NCBI GenBank assembly: GCA_037355855.1 | Contig: CM074759.1 | Coordinates: 248,001-312,000, forward strand | DNA length: 64,000 nt | Source of the DNA: Pseudo-nitzschia pungens | Lineage: Eukaryota; Bacillariophyta; Bacillariophyceae; Bacillariales; Bacillariaceae | Direction: 5' to 3' | Shown here: in pieces, positions 21,541 to 31,353 of the stretch | Layout: each line of letters starts with the position of its first letter | Numbering within the stretch: position 1 is the stretch's first letter | Notes under the pieces: model-generated | The model's input: the letters and a program-made list of their open reading frames with translations, nothing else | Told to the model about the DNA's origin: nothing | Database searches by the model: none | Translations under genes and position numbers: made by a program

Positions 21541-22694
21541 CTACACTTCATAAAGACGAACCGAACCGAACCAAACCGAACCGTTCCGAAGCGCAAAACA
21601 AAGCAACAAACGACGGATGTCGACAACAACACCAGCAACAATGCAAGTATACTCAAGGTCATTTCTGTCCTATAGCAGGAGGCCAAATTCCCGGTCCTTC
21701 TTCAAACCAAAATGAGGAAGTTGACCGATACCTTTCTCGTTGATATGGGGAAGGCCGTCAAGGAATTTCTGCATTTCAACGTTGCTGACGCCGATGACTT
21801 TGACAGCGATGACGACCCAATCCCTTCTAAAGGATTGGATTCGGAACGGGATTCGGAAAAATCAGTGGAAGTTGCTACTCGCTGTTTCCTAGAAACTCTT
21901 GCTGGTGCAATTGATGATTCTTAATGTATTCGGGACCCAGGCATTGATGGAATCGGACATCCCTCTGCCAAATCTGTTCTATTTGCACCCATGTTAGCTC
22001 GCTTTGGTATGGAATGATGTGGAGACATAAATGAGGTCAAAGAACGAGGCGGTCTTGTTGACGCACGTTTGCCATCCGGTTTCTTCCATGTTCTCATGAA
22101 ATCCGCAATAAAAAGGAGTGAGACAGATTCCTTGAGCATCAGTGCCTACAAACCCTTCAAAGACTCGAAGCTATGAGACTTAAAGTAGACGAAGGCATTA
22201 CTAGACATGGGCTCTTTCATGAAATTCGTGATCACCCAGATTTATTGTTTGCCAAAAGTATATTTCACTTTTCGATGACCCGGAATCAACCCCCTTATTT
22301 TCATTGACGTAAATTACTTGACCCCTTTGCAGTTAGTAACGAGCGATGACAATCTTGTAGTTGACACATTCGATACAGTGTTTGAGGCTGGGATGCGATA
22401 CGCATCAAAGGGAGGAATTTGTCTTCTCTTTTGGGTTGTATTTGGAATGACAGCTTTTGCACACGCTTGCAAGTCCTATGGAGAAAGGAAGGCAAAGGAC
22501 AGTATCGCGGAAATTCTGGCAGAGTGTTCGGAGAACCCCTACGACGCAATCCAACCGATACTATTCGAAGCCATGGACGACGAGATTAGTTTGGACGGAC
22601 TGTATTTCTTCTTGCGCAGAGATCCCATTGTAGTTCAACGTCTACCGACCTCGCCGAGTGAAATCAAGCCCATCGGCAATTGGCGCCGGGAAGT
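21541..22694 (+). pseudogene. Decayed copy A of the diatom-expanded family (paralog of 26162-27625)
   Basis: Starts with the same CGAACC-rich leader as the intact gene. The frame reading SILKVISVL is stopped by TAG at 21673-21675, where the other copies have an Arg codon, then continues QEAKFPVLLQTKMRKLTDTF, parallel to the intact protein. The segment ending VEVATRCFLETLAG stops at 21922. The middle (21930-22300) keeps scraps such as PMLARFG and ERGGLVD in shifted frames. The 3' part (about 22335-22694) is again open and matches the intact C-terminus: DTVFEAGMRYASKGGICLLF, NPYDAIQPILFEAMDDEISL and DGLYFFLRRDPIVV. Multiple stops and shifts make it a pseudogene. Confidence 0.8.
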
Positions 22695-22785
22695 GTAGCT
22701 TGGATGGTTTCCATTTCGTTTTGCGACGAGAAGCAGGTCTGCTCCATCAATTTCTGGCATTGCCCTTCTGTGCGATCCAACTTCC
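22695..22785 (+). pseudogene. Extra C-terminal relic of the same family, directly behind copy A
   Basis: In a new frame this encodes SLDGFHFVLRREAGLLHQFL followed by ALPFCAIQ, again matching the family C-terminus (LDGLYFILRR..VVHELLASPALI). It abuts the end of copy A, so the C-terminal end occurs twice in tandem. Confidence 0.65.
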
Positions 22786-23781
22786 GAGCGATTTCCGCAT
22801 CGAGTATTCTCCGGTTTTGCGGTCTTCATAATTGCGGCAGACGGTCAGAAAGCGAAGGCCGGACTGTACGAGCGTGGAAAATCGACTCTGATTACGCCTT
22901 GTCCGGTCCCTTCTTCGTGCTGGTCTTTTCTCCAATACAACATCGATCTATTATTACCTGTACAACAAAATTGTTATATTGATGTTTGTGCGGTTTTTGT
23001 TTGACGAGTTTTCTGCTTTCGAACAAGTATGTGAGCCAGTACAAGTGAGTTACAGCGACCAATGAAACAGCAGGCACCTTGACTTGTTCCTTCCAGCAAG
23101 ACAAAAGGACGAAACACAGGAGTCCATCGTGAGGGAGAGAGAGAGAGTGTGTGTGTGTGTTCGTGCAGGGAGGTCAACTCAGCACTCGTTGTTAATATAC
23201 TAAATGGGACCTGGTAGAAAGAATTCATGAATCAATGGATGAATGAACGATTCCATGAAAAACCGTTCGACTAGTTGCGTTCCGTTTTGTTCCGACTGCT
23301 TCAATTATTTTGCGCTTTCCCATTTCGCAGGAGAAAAATATGACGGTATGAATGAAAATCTGCAGTATTGAATGAATGACTAAAAAAATATCACAGAACA
23401 CCGAAATCCTATGCCGAGGATGAAAGATGATGATGATCATTCCTTCTTCATAATGACGGCGCGCCTTCTCTTTGTTGGCGCGCCAGTTCCCAACGCAACT
23501 TGTGAAGTTCATGTGCACGATAAATCTTACTGCATAATTTACTGTACATGTTGCATGCCACTAATGGTCAAACTACAAGGTTATCAACGACACACGAAAC
23601 ACAAAGGATCCAGTAACCTTATCCAGTTTTCCTTTGTTCGGAACTTTGGAACTACGATCAGATGTAACTAAGAACTATGTGGACTAGGATACATTTCGAT
23701 AATTGTAGACTGATATGTCTGGCAACCGAACCAAACCGAACCAAACAAAACCCAAACCAAACGAAACGAAATTGCAACAAA
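22786..23781. other. Spacer between decayed copies
   Basis: Holds a (GA)n(GT)n microsatellite at 23131-23160 and two GGCGCGCC octamers near 23458 and 23478. No supported ORF. The right end is a leader with ACCAAACCGAACC repeats. Confidence 0.5.
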
Positions 23782-24960
23782 CAATGGACAACGACGGCGA
23801 AAACTGCTGATTGCTTCGACAGCGACTTTGACAGCGACGGCAGCCTTTTTGACAGCGATGACGACTGTGGTTATGACGATGGATATGTCGATGGCAATTT
23901 ACATGGTGGCGACGATTTTTTAGCGACGGCTTTTGTTTTGACGGCCGCCACCATATGTGTAGCGCTGGCGTTGGCGATGGCAATGGCAACACCGATAGCG
24001 ATTTTGACAACCCCAGCGTCGACTTGTTCAGCAACTTGGAAGTGCCCACGAGGATTGCTACGGTTGGAGAATGATGTATGCCTGTGCCGGGGGCGACAGC
24101 CGCAAACGAATTGTTACAGACAGCAAACCAACCACCACCATCACCACCAACGCGAGCAACAGCAACAGCAACAGCAACAGCAATGGCAATGGCAACAGCA
24201 GTCCAAGAACCCTCCAGGCCATCGCGGTCTTACGGCAGGAGGCTAGCTTCAATGAAAAGATGCAAGACAAAATGAAGGAGATGGCCGATGCATTTCCTCG
24301 CGACATGGGGAAGACCGTCAAACGGTTCTTGCTGGACGATGGGATTGGATTGCGATCGCTAATCGGAGCAATCCCCGGAGGTGGCGGTGCGCTGTTTCCC
24401 AAAGGCGCTCAATGGTGCACTGCGATCGTGTTTTCGCCTCAATTACTACCGCTATTCCCGACGAATCGACGTGACCATTAACACAAAGGCGGTGCCGTTC
24501 GTCCCTCTGCTGGCTCGATTGTTTTTCAACACGAGTTGTGCCACGAAGAACGGCAACAGCTACAGCTACAGCTACAGCTACAGCGACAATAACAATAACA
24601 ATAACAATAACAACACTACCAACGAAAACAACACTGCCAAGAACGACGCCGACGGTAGTAAATCATCTTGCAGGCCTGCGTTCGACGAACCTTTCCGATG
24701 CGTTGAAAGGGACTAGGAGGCGATCGCATGCAACAGTGACCAGCCAATCACAAGGTGTTTGGACCATTCGGACAACCCGGTCGAGGCAACGCCATGGACG
24801 ATTGCATCGGCCTTGACGGGTTGTTTTTTGTTGTGTGACGAAATCCCGGCGTGGTCTAACAATTGCTGGCAGCATCATCCGATTCGATCCAGCCCATCAA
24901 CAGCATTCTGGAACAGGTTGGTGGTCGAATGGATTGCAGTAATCCGATGACCATCGTTTC
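23782..24960 (+). pseudogene. Decayed copy B of the diatom-expanded family
   Basis: The start MDNDGEN mirrors the intact gene's MDNDYPD but is stopped after eight codons. Further on, the frame from about 24071 holds TLQAIAVLRQEASFNEKMQD and DMGKTVKRFLLDD. The frame from 24381 holds RCFPKALNGALRS and KAVPFVPLLARL. The end (24755-24930) matches the intact C-terminus at DNA level (ACAACCCGGTCGAGGC, CTTGACGGGTTGTTTTTTGT) with deletions and shifts. The middle third is missing or replaced by Asn/Ser codon repeats (24560-24625). The order of preserved blocks shows that this was once a full gene. Confidence 0.8.
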
Positions 24961-25324
24961 GAACGGGTCCGGATCCAGAACGCGCGTATCGATCGTATTT
25001 CCGAGAGGAAAACTATGTACCAATCCAAGCAAACCGACACTGCATTTCAATAACTTGGTCTTTGCGATATTATTCTAATATTGCTTTTTTCAAAATCACA
25101 GCGTGTATTCATATGTATTATAAATAATACTAAATGAATGAATCATTGTTTTAGTATTGGTATCGATGGTTGACTGGTTCACTTGTGTTCTGTTTTTCAC
25201 TCGCCGGACTCTAGTTGGTTATTTTGTTCATCGATGAGGAACCAATAGTTGGTGTTCTTCGAACTTTTCGGTTTCTTTGTTTGCATTCCATCTTTCTGGT
25301 AAAGTCGTGCACTTCCGTTCTTTC
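24961..25324. other. Duplicated 3' flank of the family gene
   Basis: The part from about 25170 to 25260 (GGTTCACTTGTGTTCTGTTT, TAGTTGGTTATT, GAGGAACCAATAGTTGGTG) aligns with the 3' flank of the intact gene at about 27900-27980. It marks a duplicated block rather than unique DNA. Confidence 0.6.
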
Positions 25325-25480
25325 TTTCTAGTAGCTTACAATTCCGTGGCGACCGGATCGTCCCCATCAAGCCTCGTTTCTAAGGGGCTCTCCGGGGAGG
25401 GTATTCATCCCGACCCCGAATCCTAGCTGCAACACGGGATGAGTTACAAAGATGCATATCTGGCATTCTCACTGATGCTC
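25325..25480 (-). pseudogene. Relic of the 3' end of the PP2C gene
   Basis: The words ACAATTCCGTGGCGACCGG, CCCCATCAAGC and AAGGGGCTCTCC align in order with the C-terminal coding end of the PP2C gene at about 28070-28130 (ACAATTCGGCAGCAACCGG, CCCCTCCAGC, AGGAGGCTCTCC). The orientation and distance to the family-gene copy match the intact pair. Alignment beyond about 25430 is weak. No open frame remains. Confidence 0.6.
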
Positions 25481-26161
25481 ATCTCCACGATCCCATATGG
25501 TATCGGAAGAATTCACTGTCGGTCATTGCGAGATTGCCTGCTTCTGATGCGAAGATACTTCCCTTGAATCCAGTGCGCGGGCTGCTGGGTCCTGGTTAAT
25601 GGTGAGGCTACTTCCTGTACATAATCAAAGTCCTAAAATTGATATTCTAGTCTCCATTCAATGGCCCTGTTAGAATATGCTTCAGTTGCACGATGAATTT
25701 GTTTGGGGTACGCATGATCATTCACTATTGCTGCGTCGAGGGAAAAATGTTTTTTTTTCATGGATTTGAATGTCTCCGAGTTGCTATTCACCCCACTTTT
25801 TCTTATATATACACTTCGTTATCATGTAATCTTACTTTCAAAATAGTCCCATCGAACAGTCGTGCCGCTCCGAACCACTGGTTCACCCTAGTTCCTCTAC
25901 TTCAATTATCTTTTTCACTGAAACAGATTTTCTTCCTGCCGTGTGCCCCCACTGAAATTCAATCTCACAGTTTCCCCACATGTATTAACATTGTAGATAT
26001 ACTGAATGCAGACATAATTCCCTTCCGACTCGATTCGATTCGACTGGACTCAATCAAGCATCCAGCACCCGACACCGATTGTTGCCTGGCAATGATTGTA
26101 CTGGTGGATTTCTTTAGACCGAACTCTCGAGGAACCGAACCGAATCGAACAGGAACAAACG
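25481..26161. other. Spacer and leader of the intact family gene
   Basis: AT-rich spacer. The last 40 bp contain CGAACCGAATCGAAC words shared with the leaders of both decayed copies, then the ATG at 26162. Confidence 0.5.
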
Positions 26162-26497
26162 ATGGACAACGACTACCCTGACACTGACATTCTCAGATTT
26201 GACTACTCTGTGGACAGCGACATCAGTGATTATGACGGTAGTTTCGTGGGTTCCGTTGTTTCTGATACCGGAAAGTACTATTGTGATGTTGTAAGTGAAT
26301 GCCAAAGTATCAGCATAGTCAGCAGCGATCTTATCCTCAGGGCCATCTCGGTCCTCGAGAAAGAGGCCGAATTTCCAGTCCTTGTTCGCACAAAAATAAG
26401 CGAGTTGGTCATATCTCTCCTCGAAAGCTTCCATTTGGCAAACTTGCGTCCATCGCCCGGAGGGAGGGAAAACCACACCGACACCGATACAACAACA

Positions 26498-26532
<35 letters not shown>

Positions 26533-27625
26533 AAGCAGCAACAATGCAACAATATTTGAGGTCATCTCGGTGTTTGAGAAGGCATCCAGCTTCCCGGAAC
26601 CTAACAAAACCAAGATTAGGCAATTGGCAGTTGATTTTCTATGTGGCGTTGAGACTGCCGTCAAGGTGTTCTTATGCGACAGCAGTAAGGATGACTATAA
26701 GGGATTGGATCCCGATCGAGACTCAGAGGAATCCGTTGAAGTTGCAATTCGCTGTTTTCCAAAAGTTCTCCAACATACAATGATGTGCGCTTTGCGCACT
26801 CGTAATGTTTGCGAAGGCAACCCTACGAATGCCAAGGCAGTGCCATTCGTCCCTCTGTTGGCTCGATTGGGTGTCGAAATTGGGGGGGAGCACTTTTTCG
26901 AAGAGGAGCGAGGCGGCCTTGTCCCTCGCAACTGCTGGACCATCCCTTGCACCTGCTGGAAGGAGCCAAGGTATAATATCCTCCATTGTTTAATCCAACC
27001 AATATCGCAGCAGGAGGAGGATGTATGCCTGCAGACCTTGCAACGGCTAAGAACCATGGACCTTTTTGTAGAAAAAGACATTCGAGACTACGAATTGATT
27101 CCAGAAATGTGCAGGCTGCGCTTATTCCGGACGATATTTTCAACAAAAATTTTTCAATTCCTTGTCGCTTGGAATCCGGCCTCCTTGTTTCCCAAGCATT
27201 TGTCCCGCACGATTCCGTTGGCGAACGCTGCACAGTACGCACGTGATATTGTTACTACGGGAAAAGACACCATCTTCCACGAAGTATTTGAGGCCGGAAT
27301 GCGATGCCATCCGACGAAAGGAATGTGTCTCTTGTTTTTCATAGGTTCACACAAGGTTCGATCTCCGTTCGGCATTCTTTGCGGTTACCTTACAGTCGAG
27401 GTAGCGAATGAATCGTACATCGACCCAACTCTTGCGAGGTGTGCAAAGGATCATCCCTACAACCCGGTTGAAGCTATGCTCAGGGCGGCCATGGACAATA
27501 GCATCGAACTGGATGGACTGTATTTCATTTTGCGACGGCATCCCAGCGTGGTGCATGAATTGCTGGCATCGCCCGCTTTGATCCGACCCATGGACGGCAT
27601 CGTGGAAGAGGAGTCAAACGATTAA
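26162..27625 (+). CDS. Intact member of a diatom-expanded family with degenerate ankyrin-like C-terminal repeats
   Basis: 487 aa from the first ATG at 26162; the open frame starts earlier only with a TTG. The acidic N-terminus (DNDYPDTDILRFDYSVDSD) is followed by two related helical segments, AISVLEKEAEFPVLVRTKIS and VISVFEKASSFPEPNKTKIR, separated by a Thr/Ser run encoded by (AGC)n. Then come RDSEESVEVAIRCFPKVL and AKAVPFVPLLARLG. The C-terminal half has KDIRDYELIPEMC, FLVAWNPASLFP, VFEAGMRCHPTKGMCLLF, FGILCGYL and ELDGLYFILRRHPSVV. By recall this matches a family with many copies in Fragilariopsis and Pseudo-nitzschia, whose C-terminal half resembles degenerate ankyrin repeats. Function is unknown; protein binding is a guess. 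Two decayed copies lie within 5 kb upstream, and the PP2C gene converges on it downstream. Confidence 0.75.
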
Positions 27626-28060
27626 CAACCACTACTATCATTCTGATTCCGTTTCCGGTTCTGATCCGGTGGTGCCCGATTGCCTCCAACCAGACTAGAC
27701 TTTGCAAAACTTGCTGTCTTTGCCCTCTTTGATCCAGTCCATCGATAGCATCCTCGTAGATGTTGGTCCTTACAGAACGTGAGAATCGGACGACGGAGAG
27801 GAATACAATGCCGACGACGACATGAATGGCCGTTGCAATGATTTATACTACTATTGCATTTACGCGGATAAATAATCAATGCTATAGCCTTGCAGTGGTT
27901 GTTTGACCCGTTCTGTTTTTTTTGGGGGGGGTTCGGGGCGACTGTAGTTGGTTGCCGTGTCGAGGAACCAATGGTGGTTGCCGTTACCATGCTGTCTTTT
28001 TGTTTGGATTTCAATTTCAGTTTTCGATTCGGTGGTGCTCGTTTGCTCGTTGTTTCCTGC
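27626..28060. other. Convergent spacer between family gene and PP2C
   Basis: Shared 3' region of two convergent genes, partly duplicated at 25170-25325. It contains a poly-T/poly-G run near 27910. Confidence 0.5.
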
Positions 28061-29230
28061 TCACAATTCGGCAGCAACCGGTTCGCCCCCCTCCAGCGTT
28101 GCTTCCAGGAGGCTCTCCAACCTTGGCAGTTCGTTCACATCCTGGATGGGCCCGTCCTCGTCCTTGTACAAAAAGATGGATTCGGCCCGGTGGGGATCGG
28201 TGGCAGTTGTAGCAGCAGCAGTGGCGGTAGCAGCGACCACCTGCGCGACCGTCACGGTAATGTCGTCGTGCTTTCCACCGAGGTACCGCTTGCCGTACGA
28301 CGCGGCGCTCCGCGCAAAGGGCGAGAAGTGCTTCGCGTCCTTGCCCAGCCAATAGGATTTCCGGGCGATGCAGTCGGCGACCGCCGAGTAACTGACGATG
28401 TCGTTCGCTTCGAAGGGTTGCTCGGGGTGCGCAGTTTCGAGGGCAGCGGTCCACTGGTACTGGTGGATGCAGTCGTGGTATTCGTGCGCGTCGATGTTGT
28501 CGTTGACACCGTCGCTGACGACGACAATCACGTCCTTCTCTCGGAGCGTGTGGGTCCGGGGTCCGTCGCAGACGCCGGGATCGTGTACCTGGTCGCCGTA
28601 GTTGCCCCCGAGCTGATAGGGAAAATTGAAGCCCTTCTGACCGGGTTCCGCGGCATAGACGACCTCGAGGCTCGAGGCGTCGTCGGTTTCGCTAGTGTCC
28701 TTCCTGCGATGGATGCTGTAGGTCGAGTCGCCAATGTTGAGGGTTTCAAGTGTGGTCGCATCCTTGAGGCGGACAACCGTGCAGGTGGCGCTTCCCAGGT
28801 GCTGCGCGGCCGCGGCATGGTTGGCCTGGTGGACGAGCGCCTTGAGATCGACGGAGGATTTTTCCTTGGGTGATAGGGCAGAATAGGCCGCGGTGATGGT
28901 TTCGGTGAGCTTGCGGGAATACAGACCGGGATTAACGCCTCGATTGGCCCATCCCCCGACCCCGTCCGCGACCACCAGCATGTCGTCGACGGTGGAGGCG
29001 GCGTCTTCTCCCCCGCGGAATTTCTTGGAGTCGTGGGGAATGATGACGGTCTTGTGCACAAAGCGGGCCGAAAGAGATGGGGACGACGTTGATGCCGTAT
29101 CGCTCTCGGTGACAACCGTGGCCTCCTCTGGAACCGGAGCCGAGGCATCGACGGACAGCAGGATCCATGCCATCGCGAGCAACAGCGACCATATCATCGC
29201 GAGAGCTGTGTTGTTGGTCATCCTTGTCAT
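28061..29230 (-). CDS. PP2C-family (PTC7-like) Ser/Thr phosphatase with N-terminal signal
   Basis: 389 aa from ATG at 29230. PPM phosphatases remove phosphate from Ser/Thr using two metal ions bound by Asp. The expected motifs are present: GEDA near residue 74, VADGVGGWANRG near 87 (first metal Asp), ATCTVVRL and LNIGDSTYSI in the core, VVVSDGVNDNI near 237 (second metal Asp), and GKHDDITVTVAQV near 313 (third metal Asp). Short inserted loops and the GVNPGLYSRKL stretch fit the PTC7/SpoIIE-like branch, which acts in mitochondria or plastids elsewhere. The N-terminus MTRMTNNTAL plus a hydrophobic core (about 11-27) ending near SVDASA looks like an ER signal or anchor. No ASAFAP-type Phe follows, so the compartment is uncertain. 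The C-terminal tail is absent from core PP2C domains, and its coding end was duplicated as a relic at 25325-25480. Confidence 0.9.
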   Translation of the reverse strand: MTRMTNNTALAMIWSLLLAMAWILLSVDASAPVPEEATVVTESDTASTSSPSLSARFVHKTVIIPHDSKKFRGGEDAASTVDDMLVVADGVGGWANRGVNPGLYSRKLTETITAAYSALSPKEKSSVDLKALVHQANHAAAAQHLGSATCTVVRLKDATTLETLNIGDSTYSIHRRKDTSETDDASSLEVVYAAEPGQKGFNFPYQLGGNYGDQVHDPGVCDGPRTHTLREKDVIVVVSDGVNDNIDAHEYHDCIHQYQWTAALETAHPEQPFEANDIVSYSAVADCIARKSYWLGKDAKHFSPFARSAASYGKRYLGGKHDDITVTVAQVVAATATAAATTATDPHRAESIFLYKDEDGPIQDVNELPRLESLLEATLEGGEPVAAEL

Positions 29231-31353
29231 TGTAGAATACCGTAGTCTTGAGAAATACTGATATCACTGTAGTGATGATGTTGCAAACGATTGCCTCCTT
29301 TTTGATTCGATATTCGAAACTTGGAGTATCTCAACTTGCGATGGGTTTACCCTTCCTCGAGAATCTGGAAGGGGTACCGGTATGATACGACAATGTGCTT
29401 CGATGTGATACAGTTCAACGAATGATTATTTGTGCCGAACCAAGATGACACGCCTCTTGGTTTGATCGTTGATGGAACGAAATTCAGTGCTAGCTTTAGT
29501 ACACAAGTTACAAACAAGTTCCGGTAAGGTTATTCATTACGTGTAAGTTACCAACCAATCCGTAAGACTTACTCGTACAAAGAAGTAAGATTATGGATTT
29601 GAATTCAAATTTTGTGCATTAATCTTGATTTGCTTACACGTGGAAGTTCAGAATTCTGAAACGATCTAAGGATAAGATCTTACTATGGTACGGGTAAGGG
29701 CCTTTGGGATACGGTACCGGTACAAGATCTGTTCCAAGATATTTAGTTTTTAGAAAAAGCCAGAGTTGCCAAACCACAGATGAAATGAAAGCCAGGTACA
29801 GTAAAGATGTTGTGTTTGTTGATGATATTCTTACGCCGATAGGTTACGGAAGTGCGAACGGCAGGACCATCATTGGCAATTGGGTCGGTTACCGGATTCC
29901 GGCATGAGAAGTCGGTTTCTGGCTAGGCACCACCAGCATATTCTTTCAGTAGGTTGGTTGTCATCGAATATTGGAAGTTGGAAGCATTGTTCACTGGATT
30001 ATTAATCTCGGTAGGTCACTGCATCGGGGTACACGTATCCAAAGAACATCAAGCGATTTCCGCAAGCATAATTCTTGGCGCCAACATGTTCTTTAGTACA
30101 ATGGTGTTCGAACTGTTGTAAATGTTGGCTGGCAGAGTCCAACAATACCTGGTACGTGTAATGCGTCAAGCTGAAATCGACGAGAAAGAAAATCAGGCTT
30201 GGAGGATGGATGGAAAACGGCAACTTCTAGGTCGCGTATCCACCAGGTCCTCGAACTCAGACCTGCAATGATTTTCTCTCTCGTTGTCCAATGTAAGTTT
30301 GATCTGCTGTTGTGGGACAAAGGAAATCGCTCAAAACAGTGTAACGCAGGACAATGGCAAACGAACCAAGATTGCAAGCCGAGGCAATTCAACCGAGGCA
30401 TGCAAGTTTCCTCGTTGAACCCATGGATTCTTTTTTCTTCCCGATGGAGATAAACAACAACTTCTGGCCACGCTAACATCCAGAGAAAGGCGTGATTATT
30501 GCACCAAGACCATACACATGGAAGATACACAAGGGCTAGCTAGCGTATCCTTGTCGGACGGCAGGGCAGCAGGAAGAGCAGGACTGCCATTTTTGTGAGC
30601 CCCATTCTTGGAAATGATGCGAAAGGCAACATTTGCTTGCTCGCATTGGCTTTGTCCGTGACTGCCAATTGTGGTTGCCCCGTTCAACAAGCATGCTTGC
30701 AATGACTCAAGCCTGAATGTGATGATCATTCCACTCTACAGCTCTTCCCGGGAACAAGGTTCGTTACTCATGGGTGGTTTCTCCAAGAATCAAGCTGGAT
30801 GAATAAGGCTGAAGCTCCTCCTACTCCTGCTGTTGCACAGGACTCCAATCAAAGTTCCAAAACTTGTATTGTGGTAGGAGTCCAAGGTGGACGTCGTTTC
30901 CGCGTATCAAGGCAACGTGCGCCGATCCGCTTTGCATTCGAGTCCCTCCCACACCTACAAACGAATAATCCGCACTGCACATACTATTCTCTACTATGAC
31001 ATTACACAATCTTGGATAGGGAATCCCGGATGGTCCTTGATTTGTTTATTGATTTGTCCCAACCGCCCTTTTTGCTTTGCAATCTCCAATCTGCGCCACA
31101 ACTCCACAAATCCGCGATTCAGGCGGAAAATCCTGCTCGCTTTGTTTCCCCAGGCACATGGATGAAGGGCAAAGATCCAATTCCACACGGATTTTCTCCA
31201 TCCCCTCGAAAACAATTGCAACTCGGTGCAAACAGCCTCTCGCTTCGCCAAGTTCTCTTCATTGTTTTGTTTCCTTCCTTTGTATTCCTGCTTCACCGTG
31301 TTTATTTATCCCCGCTCCCCACCTATAATCGCTCTGCTCTGCCCTGCCCTATT
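29231..31353. other. Spacer, no supported gene
   Basis: The left third (29510-29720) carries GTAAGGTTA, TACCGGTA and TACTCGTA words. Several ORFs of 60-145 codons between 30090 and 31350 lack domain features or ATG-proximal leaders. Confidence 0.5.

Noticed and set aside
23458..23486. Two GGCGCGCC octamers 20 bp apart
   Set aside because: Rare word in AT-rich DNA, but two copies are too little to argue for a site.
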